From NCBI GenBank assembly GCA_023392555.1, contig JAEVYW010000296.1, positions 1 through 5,212 on the forward strand: a DNA stretch of 5,212 nt, in the 5' to 3' direction. Shown piece by piece: positions 1-5,212 of the stretch (positions are counted from its first letter, which is position 1; each line of letters opens with the position of its first letter). The position numbers were made by a program, and so were the translations under genes. Source of the stretch: Pseudomonadota bacterium. Its GTDB lineage: Bacteria; Pseudomonadota; Alphaproteobacteria; Sphingomonadales; Sphingomonadaceae. The notes beneath the pieces were generated by a model that ran no database searches, was not told the origin of the DNA, and saw nothing but the letters and a program-made list of their open reading frames with translations.

Positions 1-74
1 GGCGTTGGTCATGCGCGCATCAATACCCAAAGCGCGCGAAAGGCAAACGGACGACCGTGATCAGAAGCGGGAGG

Positions 75-209
75 TCAGCGCCACGACTCTATGTTGGCGA
101 GCATCGCGAACAAGAATGCGAGAATGATGAAGGCGGCAACCGCGATCTGAACATAGCGGGCTCGGCTGGGCCGGATCGGATCGACGGGTCTGAGATCTGG
201 CATGTCCAT
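75..209 (-). CDS. Probable small single-pass membrane protein, 44 aa, function unknown
   Basis: I do not recognise this gene. The frame opens with ATG at 209 (a second ATG lies two codons on, at 203) and ends at TGA 75-77. The N-terminal half, residues 1-19, is polar, with five prolines and four arginines just ahead of the membrane segment. Residues 20-38 form one uninterrupted hydrophobic stretch (IAVAAFIILAFLFAMLA), and a short tail ends in ESWR. Basic residues before a single helix fit an inner-membrane protein with its N-terminus inside, by the positive-inside rule. About three quarters of third codon positions are G or C. It starts 96 bases after the stop of the hydrolase-reductase gene with no visible terminator between, so co-transcription is possible. 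The ribosome site is weak: only an AGG about 11 bases upstream. An in-frame TAG lies farther upstream, so the frame cannot extend much. The longer competing frames on both strands read as unstructured arginine-rich shadow protein. Confidence 0.45.
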   Translation of the reverse strand: MDMPDLRPVDPIRPSRARYVQIAVAAFIILAFLFAMLANIESWR

Positions 210-305
210 GCAGCGATGAACCTGTTGTTGAGGGCTTGGTTTCAGCCTCGCCGGACGGGACTAACATGGGTAAGTGAGAAAGCTGCATGCGGCTTCGGGA
301 TGGCT

Positions 306-2486
306 TCAGATCTGCGAAGCCACGTAATCCTGAAGCGACCGGTCGAGCGGCCGAAGCAGAATCCCGCGGCTGCTGCTGAGGCTCGTGTCTGAAGGCTCGT
401 CGTTCTCCACCAGGCGGACCCGCCGCGTGTCGAGACCGGCCATGTCGGCGACCTCGCGCGCCAGATCGTGCCAGCTGACCGCACCCTGGTTGGTCAGGTG
501 CCAGAGGCCCTTTTCCTCATCCAACAACAGGTCCAGCGAAGCGTGGACCAGGTCCGGAACGTATGTTGGCGACACGACCTCGCGTTGACTCGCGAAGACC
601 TCCTCACCGCGCTTCAGCCGATCGATCGTGCCGGCGAGGAAATTGTAGCGATCCCACGGTCCGAAGAAGGCGCTCGTCCGGACGATCAGCGCGTCGGCGT
701 CCATTGCCAGCAACCGCTCTTCAGCATCCGCCTTGCTCTCACCGTACGGACATTTGGGCGCCGGTCGGTCTCCTTCGACATAGGGGCGGCCGAGGCTCCC
801 GTCGAACACCAGGTCAGAGGAAAAGGTGACCAAGGGTATCCCGTGAAGCTTGCACGCATGTGCCAGAAGCTCCGGCCCCGTGGCGTTGATGCGGAAGCAT
901 TCGTCGCGCTTCTCCGCCGCTTCCCAGGTCCGGACGAAACCGGCGGTGTTGATGACCGCCCACGGGCGATATTTCTCGAGCGCGGCAGCGATCGACGCCT
1001 CGTCCGTGATGTCCAGCTCCGCCCGCGTCGTCAGCACATGAGGCAGGCCGCGGTGCGCGCAGATGCGCGAGAAGGCGTTGCCGAGAGTGCCCGTTCCGCC
1101 GGTGATCAGGAGCTTCCTCGCGCGCTCGGACGTCGTCGGGAGCATTTCGTAGCGCGGACGCGCATAGGTTCGGCCCGGGCGCTTCCACCATCCGGGCAGG
1201 TCGAGCACGGGATGATCAAGCGGTTCGCCGCGTCCAAGCTTGGCAACCAGCGTCGGCCGCGGCCTCTCGGTGCGGGTGTCGAAAGCGCCGACGTCATAGA
1301 TGCCCTCGCGACGAGTGAGCAAAGACCGCCAGTCCACTGCGCCGAACATCGACCATAGAGTCACGGCGCGAATGTCGGCGCCGCGGCTGCGCTCCTGCTC
1401 GCAGGCTGTCCACACTTCGGTCAGCCAGCGGACCTGTTCCTCGCGGCTGCAGCCGTGGTGGACCTCCGAATAGACGATGGGCGTCCGATAGCGCTCCCAC
1501 GCCTCGCGCAGGCGCTTCGCCGGTCCGACCTCGCCCTTGAGCCGGTCGATGCGCACGGCTTCGACGTCGACATAGGTGTCGCGCCCGTTCGAACCCGCCT
1601 CCACGCCAGGATAGCGCGACAGGCGATGATCGAGGAAGCGCTCGCTCGTCAGGTAATGATTGATGCCCATCACGTCGGGCTTGCCGGCGCCAGTGGCGAG
1701 ATAGGCCAGCTCCTCCCCGCCCACGCCGGCCTTGTTGAGCGCGGAAAGGTAATGATGACCGTCCGAAACGCGTCCGAACAGCAGATCGAGACTGAGCCAC
1801 CGGCGGTGGTTCTCATGATCGGCCTGATAGGCGAGCTGCTCGGTCGAAAAGGTTTTGCCGAGGTCCTCCGTCACCATCAGCTGCGCGGCCGGATTCACCG
1901 ATCGGATTGCTTCCATTGCGAGCGCCGTGCCCCGGCATTCGTTCACCAAGGCACGCAACATCGCCTCTGCCGACCGCTCGTGTGGGTACCAATGACCGTA
2001 AAGGCAGGAGAAGCGCGCGGTGGTCAGGGGTTCGTTGACTGGAGTCCAGGTCTCGATCCACGGATAGCGCCGCGCCACCCGAGCGGCATATTCAGCCAGT
2101 TTCTCCGGAAAGGCGGGATCGAGAAGGCTGGTGTAACGTGGCCCGGAACCGTGATGAACCAGTCCGCCGACAACGCGGATGCCCAGCTCGCGAAGACGCT
2201 CCAGCCGGCGGTCATGCCAGGAAAAGTCGCATTCGGCCGGCACTTCGGGAGCGACCGTTTCCCAAACGATCGGGTAGCGGACCGCTTTGACGCCAAGCTC
2301 CGCCATCGCATCGAGGTCGGCCATCCGCGCCGAATGACCGGTCTCGACGACTTGGTTGCGGAATTCGTCTCCGATGCGAACGACGGTGCACTCGATACCG
2401 CCCCAAAGCTCGATCGGCGCAACCTTGTTTTGAGGAGAAGACGCGGGCGCGGCGGCGGGCATATCCGCAGACAAGTTCGAATACAC
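306..2486 (-). CDS. Two-domain protein: GH1-like glycoside hydrolase fused to RmlD-type sugar-nucleotide reductase
   Basis: This 726-residue, probably cytoplasmic protein has no signal peptide or membrane helix. Residues ~25-420 resemble family 1 glycoside hydrolases, (beta/alpha)8 barrels that cleave beta-glycosides with retention. Visible motifs are HHGSGP (111-116), TPVNEP with the likely acid/base E152, GINHY (274-278), the likely nucleophile E341 in YSEVHHG, and LWSMFGAVDW (377-386). A proline-rich linker (~421-456) leads to an RmlD/SDR-extended domain (~457-726), related to dTDP-4-dehydrorhamnose reductase. That domain shows the nucleotide-binding GGTGTLG (463-469), LDITD (491-495), SSDLVFDG (556-563), YGESK (581-585) and SPTYVPDL (639-646). 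Putative catalytic residues are S557, Y581 and K585. The start is GTG at 2486, chosen because GGAG lies five bases upstream; the internal ATG at 2462 has no comparable site. The gene follows the hppA terminator, so it probably has its own promoter, though I see no clear one in 2487-2603. A role in making or remodelling a surface sugar is inference. The domain calls are firm; substrate and activity are unknown. Confidence 0.93.
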   Translation of the reverse strand: MYSNLSADMPAAAPASSPQNKVAPIELWGGIECTVVRIGDEFRNQVVETGHSARMADLDAMAELGVKAVRYPIVWETVAPEVPAECDFSWHDRRLERLRELGIRVVGGLVHHGSGPRYTSLLDPAFPEKLAEYAARVARRYPWIETWTPVNEPLTTARFSCLYGHWYPHERSAEAMLRALVNECRGTALAMEAIRSVNPAAQLMVTEDLGKTFSTEQLAYQADHENHRRWLSLDLLFGRVSDGHHYLSALNKAGVGGEELAYLATGAGKPDVMGINHYLTSERFLDHRLSRYPGVEAGSNGRDTYVDVEAVRIDRLKGEVGPAKRLREAWERYRTPIVYSEVHHGCSREEQVRWLTEVWTACEQERSRGADIRAVTLWSMFGAVDWRSLLTRREGIYDVGAFDTRTERPRPTLVAKLGRGEPLDHPVLDLPGWWKRPGRTYARPRYEMLPTTSERARKLLITGGTGTLGNAFSRICAHRGLPHVLTTRAELDITDEASIAAALEKYRPWAVINTAGFVRTWEAAEKRDECFRINATGPELLAHACKLHGIPLVTFSSDLVFDGSLGRPYVEGDRPAPKCPYGESKADAEERLLAMDADALIVRTSAFFGPWDRYNFLAGTIDRLKRGEEVFASQREVVSPTYVPDLVHASLDLLLDEEKGLWHLTNQGAVSWHDLAREVADMAGLDTRRVRLVENDEPSDTSLSSSRGILLRPLDRSLQDYVASQI

Positions 2487-2491
2487 AGGAA

Positions 2492-2496
2492 CTCCG
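2492..2496 (-). promoter_or_regulatory. Ribosome binding site that decides the GTG start of the fusion gene
   Basis: On the minus strand CGGAG precedes GTG (2484-2486) with a five-base spacer, TTCCT. The next in-frame candidate, ATG at 2462, is preceded by TGTCTGCGGAT, which has no good Shine-Dalgarno match. The GTG start is therefore preferred and adds eight residues. Confidence 0.65.
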
Positions 2497-2603
2497 AAGC
2501 CGTTAAAACTGGCAGAAAAACGGGCTTCGTTGCGCGCGAGACGCAGTTCTTAACCTACGTGTGAACGATTTCTTGCCCGAGCGGCGGCTGATCGGAGCCA
2601 AAG

Positions 2604-2636
2604 AAAAGCCCCGCCGCGGCAGTGCCGGGCGGGGCT
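2604..2636 (-). terminator. Intrinsic terminator of hppA
   Basis: The nine-base arms AGCCCCGCC (2607-2615) and GGCGGGGCT (2628-2636) pair perfectly. Inside them CGGC (2617-2620) pairs with GCCG (2624-2627) around the three-base loop AGT, leaving one bulged G at 2616, so the stem has 13 pairs, nearly all GC. On the minus strand the stem runs directly into TTTTCTTT, the expected U-tract. It begins about 21 bases after the hppA stop codon. The other side has no comparable T-run, so it acts for minus-strand transcripts and separates hppA from the fusion gene. Confidence 0.9.
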
Positions 2637-2657
2637 GATCTTTCGAGGCTGGCTTGC

Positions 2658-4820
2658 TTAAAGCGCGCCGTGTCCCGCGAGCGCCGCGAGCAACAGCAGC
2701 GCGACGATGTTGGTGATCTTGATCATCGGGTTCACAGCCGGGCCGGCGGTGTCCTTGTAGGGATCGCCCACGGTATCGCCCGTCACGGCCGCCTTGTGGG
2801 CTTCACTGCCCTTACCGCCGTAATTGCCGTCCTCGATATACTTCTTGGCATTGTCCCACGCGCCGCCGCCCGAGGTCATCGAGATTGCGACGAACAGGCC
2901 GGAGACAATCACGCCAAGGAGCAGAGCGCCGAGGGCGGCGAAGCCCTGCTCGCGTCCCGCGACGCCGGCGATCACGAAGTAGACGACGATCGGTGCGAGC
3001 ACCGGCAACAGCGAAGGGACGATCATTTCCTTGATCGCCGCCTTGGTCACCATGTCGACCGTACGTGCGTAGTTCGGCCGGCTCGACCCATCCATAATGC
3101 CGGAGTTGGAGCGGAACTGCTCACGAACGTCGAGAACGACGTCGCCAGCCGCACGTCCGACTGCCGTCATGCCGAGCGCACCGAAGAGGTACGGCAGCAA
3201 GGCGCCGAGCAGCAGTCCGACCACGACGTACGGATTGGACAGCGAGAAATCGACGCCGCCGCCGGCGATCCCGAGCTCGCCCGAGAATTCGCGAAGGTCG
3301 GTGGTGTAGGCGCCGAACAGCACCAGCGCCGCTAGCGCCGCCGATCCGATCGCATAGCCCTTGGTCACGGCCTTGGTCGTGTTGCCCACCGCGTCGAGCG
3401 CGTCGGTGCGGTGGCGGACTTCGTCCTCCATGCCCGACATTTCGGCGATGCCGCCGGCATTGTCGGTCACCGGGCCGTAAGCGTCGAGCGCCACGACCAT
3501 GCCCGCAAGCGCAAGCATCGACGTCGCCGCGAAGGCGATGCCGATCAGGCCGGCGAGAAGGTACGAAGCGATGATCGCGACGCAGATCACGACCGTCGGC
3601 AGCGCGGTCGATTCAAGGCTGATCGCCAGGCCCTGGATCACGTTGGTGCCGTGGCCAGTTTCCGATGCCTTGGCGATGGACTTCACCGGGCGATAGTTGG
3701 TGCCGGTGTAATATTCGGTGATCCAGACCAGGAGGCCGGTCACCGCGAGGCCGATCATCATGCAGTAGAACAGGTCCCAGCCGGTGAAGCCGCCGGTCTG
3801 CGACGCGACCGCCCCGGTGACATCCGTGCCAGCTGCTTCCTGCCCGCCGATGGTGGCGCCGAGGTCGCCCAAGGCCAGGTTGGTCGCAAGGAACAACGCC
3901 GGAACCGACAGCAGCGCCGTCGTCCAGAAGCCCTTGTAGAGCGCGCCCATGATCGACTGGCCCTTGCCGAGGCGGACCATGTAGGTGCCGATGATCGAGG
4001 TCACGATGCACACGCCGCCGACCAGAAGCGGAAGCGCCATCAGCGCGGTGATGTCCGAAGCGCGAGTTCCGATCAGAAGTGCGGTCAAGACCATCGTCGC
4101 ACCGACGGTGACGACATAGGTCTCGAACAAGTCGGCAGCCATGCCGGCGCAGTCGCCGACATTGTCGCCGACGTTGTCCGCGATAACGGCGGGGTTGCGG
4201 GGATCGTCTTCCGGGATCCCGGCCTCGACCTTGCCGACTAGGTCGGCGCCGACGTCGGCAGCCTTGGTGAAGATGCCGCCGCCGAGACGCGCGAAGATGG
4301 AGATGAGCGATGCGCCGAACGCCAGTGCAACCAGCGCATTGACGACTTCGCGGCTCTGCGGCTCTGCACCGCGAACCTCGACCAGCACGTAGAACAGCAC
4401 CGCGATCGCCAGAAGCGCGAGGCCCGCCACGAGCATGCCGGTGATCGCGCCCGAGCGGAACGCCGTCGTCAGGCCGCCCTGGAGGCTGGTCCGCGCGGCT
4501 TCCGCGGTCCGCACGTTGGCGCGGACGGAGATGTTCATTCCGATGTAGCCGGCCGCGCCCGAAAGCACGGATCCGACCGCGAAGGCGATTGCGGGAACCA
4601 GTCCCAGGAACACGCCGACGAGAATTGCGACGACCACGCCGACGATGGCGATCGTCGTATACTGCCGGCCGAGATAGGCCTGCGCGCCCTCCTGAATGGC
4701 GCTGGCAATGTCGACCATCCGCTGGTTACCGGCCGGCGCCTTCAGCACCTGGCCACTCGTGAAGATACCGTAGAGCACGGCGACGAGGCCGCACGCTATG
4801 GCGATAAGAGTGAGGTTCAT
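2658..4820 (-). CDS. hppA: Membrane-bound proton-translocating pyrophosphatase, K+-independent type
   Basis: This is a complete 720-residue integral membrane enzyme. The family hydrolyses cytoplasmic pyrophosphate to two phosphates and uses the energy to pump protons across the membrane; members have about 16 helices, and many hydrophobic segments are visible here, the first at ~4-22. The family signatures are intact: [15 protein letters not shown] (185-199), the aspartate-rich substrate and Mg site EDDPRNP...[20 protein letters not shown] (205-233), [16 protein letters not shown] (446-461), [13 protein letters not shown] (651-663) and [13 protein letters not shown] (682-694). In [10 protein letters not shown] (479-488), K483 and T486 mark the potassium-independent subclass, since potassium-dependent enzymes carry Ala at the K483 site. 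The start is ATG at 4818-4820, six bases after GGGGAAAG. An upstream TTG at 4865 would add 15 uncharacteristic polar residues that include the ribosome site, so I reject it. thiL lies upstream, and a strong terminator follows the TAA. Confidence 0.98.
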   Translation of the reverse strand: MNLTLIAIACGLVAVLYGIFTSGQVLKAPAGNQRMVDIASAIQEGAQAYLGRQYTTIAIVGVVVAILVGVFLGLVPAIAFAVGSVLSGAAGYIGMNISVRANVRTAEAARTSLQGGLTTAFRSGAITGMLVAGLALLAIAVLFYVLVEVRGAEPQSREVVNALVALAFGASLISIFARLGGGIFTKAADVGADLVGKVEAGIPEDDPRNPAVIADNVGDNVGDCAGMAADLFETYVVTVGATMVLTALLIGTRASDITALMALPLLVGGVCIVTSIIGTYMVRLGKGQSIMGALYKGFWTTALLSVPALFLATNLALGDLGATIGGQEAAGTDVTGAVASQTGGFTGWDLFYCMMIGLAVTGLLVWITEYYTGTNYRPVKSIAKASETGHGTNVIQGLAISLESTALPTVVICVAIIASYLLAGLIGIAFAATSMLALAGMVVALDAYGPVTDNAGGIAEMSGMEDEVRHRTDALDAVGNTTKAVTKGYAIGSAALAALVLFGAYTTDLREFSGELGIAGGGVDFSLSNPYVVVGLLLGALLPYLFGALGMTAVGRAAGDVVLDVREQFRSNSGIMDGSSRPNYARTVDMVTKAAIKEMIVPSLLPVLAPIVVYFVIAGVAGREQGFAALGALLLGVIVSGLFVAISMTSGGGAWDNAKKYIEDGNYGGKGSEAHKAAVTGDTVGDPYKDTAGPAVNPMIKITNIVALLLLAALAGHGAL

Positions 4821-4826
4821 CGAAAT

Positions 4827-4834
4827 CTTTCCCC
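4827..4834 (-). promoter_or_regulatory. hppA: Ribosome binding site of hppA
   Basis: GGGGAAAG on the minus strand, six bases before ATG 4818-4820. It is the only purine-rich site close to a plausible start and argues against the longer frame beginning at TTG 4865. Confidence 0.65.
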
Positions 4835-4855
4835 ATGTTTCGTGGCTAAAGCCAA

Positions 4856-4877
4856 CCGGCTGCAAGGACGCAGCCGG
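4856..4877 (-). promoter_or_regulatory. Inverted repeat in the hppA leader (proximal hairpin)
   Basis: CCGGCTGC (4856-4863) and GCAGCCGG (4870-4877) form a perfect eight-base stem with a six-base loop. It lies 35 bases upstream of the hppA start codon. On the minus strand it is followed by TTGGCTTTAGCC rather than a clean T-run, so it is a poor terminator. A leader structure affecting stability or translation is possible, but its function is unknown. Confidence 0.4.
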
Positions 4878-4904
4878 CGAACGGGGGAAGGTGTATGGAG
4901 GGAA

Positions 4905-4925
4905 ATCGCGGCTGGCAACCGCGAT
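4905..4925 (-). promoter_or_regulatory. Inverted repeat between the thiL region and hppA (distal hairpin)
   Basis: ATCGCGG (4905-4911) and CCGCGAT (4919-4925) form a perfect seven-base stem around a seven-base loop. It begins 15 bases past the stop of the 30-residue reading frame. On the minus strand TTTCCCTCC follows, a pyrimidine tract with only three consecutive T. It could be a weak or factor-assisted terminator for thiL, or an RNA-processing or attenuation element ahead of hppA. A poor sigma-70-like pair (TTGCCA at 4913-4918, CATACA at 4892-4897, 15-base spacer) overlaps it; I do not rely on that. Confidence 0.35.
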
Positions 4926-4940
4926 GAAATTGCTTACCGC

Positions 4941-5033
4941 TTAGTGCAGCAGGAACGCGGCGGCCGTCGCGCCGGACAGCAGGCCGCTAGCCGCGATCAG
5001 CCACTGGCGAAGCGGGATTGCCGTGACGCTCAT
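4941..5033 (-). CDS. Putative 30-aa single-helix membrane peptide overlapping the thiL 3' end
   Basis: I do not recognise this gene. ATG at 5031-5033 and TAA at 4941-4943 frame a 30-residue peptide: a short polar start (MSVTAIPLRQ), then about 19 hydrophobic residues, W11 to L29, and a final His. Twenty-seven of its 30 sense codons end in G or C, and the stretch past the thiL stop uses codons typical of GC-rich genomes (GGC CTG CTG TCC GGC GCG), which favours real coding. It overlaps the last 47 bases of thiL in another frame, an arrangement suggesting translational coupling. The ribosome site is weak: GAG about ten bases upstream of ATG, or five bases before an in-frame TTG at 5039. One hydrophobic helix preceded by an arginine suggests a small inner-membrane protein. 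At this length the frame could be chance in GC-rich DNA, so the call is tentative. Confidence 0.42.
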   Translation of the reverse strand: MSVTAIPLRQWLIAASGLLSGATAAAFLLH

Positions 5034-5212
5034 GACCAAAGTGCTCAAAACCCAGTTGCTCCGGTAGCTCGATCGGCTCGCCCCCGCTCGTCAGGGCCAA
5101 TTGCGGCCCGTCCGACGTCAGCGATCCAACGCGGGCAATCGTCGTTCCAGAAGGTAAAGAAAGTCCTAACGGATCGACGTCCGAAGGCAGCGCCGCGAGC
5201 AATGCATAGTCA
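4987..5212 (-). CDS. thiL: Thiamine-monophosphate kinase, C-terminal fragment (cut by window edge)
   Basis: Only the last 74 residues are visible; the frame is open to the right edge and ends at TAG 4987-4989. It enters with DYALLAALPS, matching the conserved GG(D/E)DYELL segment of ThiL. The rest reads as the ThiL C-terminus: a predicted strand TTIARVGSLTSDG (compare the R-I-G segment in homologues), then GGEPIELPEQLGFEHFGH, matching the family's terminal G-x-P-V/I-x-L...G-x-x-H-F pattern. ThiL phosphorylates thiamine monophosphate with ATP to give thiamine diphosphate, the last step of bacterial cofactor synthesis, in the cytoplasm. About 16 residues (GHERHGNPASPVADRG) extend past the usual GFEHF end, and this tail is where the 30-residue frame overlaps. 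hppA lies downstream on the same strand. The frame contains a TTG at 5202, but that is an internal codon, not a start. Confidence 0.85.
   Translation of the reverse strand, partial: DYALLAALPSDVDPLGLSLPSGTTIARVGSLTSDGPQLALTSGGEPIELPEQLGFEHFGHERHGNPASPVADRG

Noticed and set aside
1..12. ATG on the minus strand at 10-12 (MTNA...) as the start of a next gene
   Set aside because: Only four codons are visible and there is no ribosome site upstream, so it cannot be supported from this window.
13..37. GCGCGC inverted repeat with a 13-base spacer
   Set aside because: Each arm is itself a simple GC palindrome, common by chance here, and no T-run follows, so I do not call a terminator.
61..288. 75-codon minus-strand frame in the left intergenic region
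   Set aside because: Same strand as the 44-residue membrane protein but another frame; its translation is Arg/Ser/His-rich without structure.
57..392. 111-codon plus-strand frame across the left intergenic region
   Set aside because: It runs into the 3' end of the fusion gene, has no recognisable domain and covers the more protein-like 44-codon minus-strand frame.
468..1358. 296-codon plus-strand frame antisense to the RmlD domain
   Set aside because: Composition-driven shadow of the fusion gene, with no family motif in its translation.
1455..2564. 369-codon plus-strand frame antisense to the hydrolase domain
   Set aside because: It lies over a minus-strand gene with clear motifs; its translation is arginine- and alanine-rich with no recognisable domain, and long antisense frames are expected at this GC content.
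2487..2603. Search for a promoter of the fusion gene, including the EcfG-type GGAAC / CGTT pattern
   Set aside because: A GAAC and a CGTT occur on the minus strand but 23 bases apart rather than 16-17, and no good sigma-70 pair is visible.
2622..3335. 237-codon plus-strand frame starting in the hppA terminator
   Set aside because: Starts within the terminator stem and runs antisense to hppA; low-complexity charged translation.
3411..4241. 276-codon plus-strand frame inside hppA
   Set aside because: Very rich in Arg, His and Asp and antisense to highly conserved membrane-protein codons; a shadow.
4821..4865. Longer HppA N-terminus from TTG at 4865
   Set aside because: The extra 15 residues are polar and would be encoded by the ribosome site and part of a hairpin loop; family members start at the hydrophobic [13 protein letters not shown] segment.
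1..5212. Mobile element, CRISPR, tRNA/rRNA or defence-system signatures
   Set aside because: I found no tandem repeats, terminal inverted repeats with a transposase, tRNA-like cloverleaf or recognisable defence protein on either strand.

Overview
The window looks like chromosomal DNA from a GC-rich alphaproteobacterium, most likely a sphingomonad. I infer this from the high GC content, the strong GC preference at third codon positions and the appearance of the pyrophosphatase and ThiL sequences; no marker in the window proves the genus. Every gene I can support lies on the minus strand, so the gene order is read from high to low coordinates. The many long open frames on the plus strand are antisense shadows, as expected at this GC content.

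In transcription order: (1) the C-terminal end of thiL, thiamine-monophosphate kinase, enters at the right edge and stops at 4987. (2) A possible 30-residue single-helix membrane peptide (4941-5033) overlaps the thiL tail in another frame. (3) A 120-base leader (4821-4940) holds two perfect short inverted repeats and a Shine-Dalgarno site. (4) hppA (2658-4820) encodes a complete 720-residue membrane-bound proton-pumping pyrophosphatase of the potassium-independent subclass. (5) A strong intrinsic terminator (2604-2636) ends that unit. (6) A 726-residue fusion protein (306-2486), with a GTG start, joins a divergent family 1 glycoside hydrolase-like domain to an RmlD-type NAD(P)-dependent sugar-nucleotide reductase domain. 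(7) A probable 44-residue single-pass membrane protein (75-209) follows. The last 74 bases hold nothing I can call with confidence.

The terminator at 2604-2636 divides the window into two units. The right-hand one is housekeeping: cofactor phosphorylation, then energy recovery from pyrophosphate. The left-hand one is a carbohydrate enzyme unit whose partners lie beyond the left edge. Nothing here indicates a phage, transposon, CRISPR array or defence system. The most unusual items are the hydrolase-reductase fusion and the two very small membrane proteins, one of which overlaps thiL.
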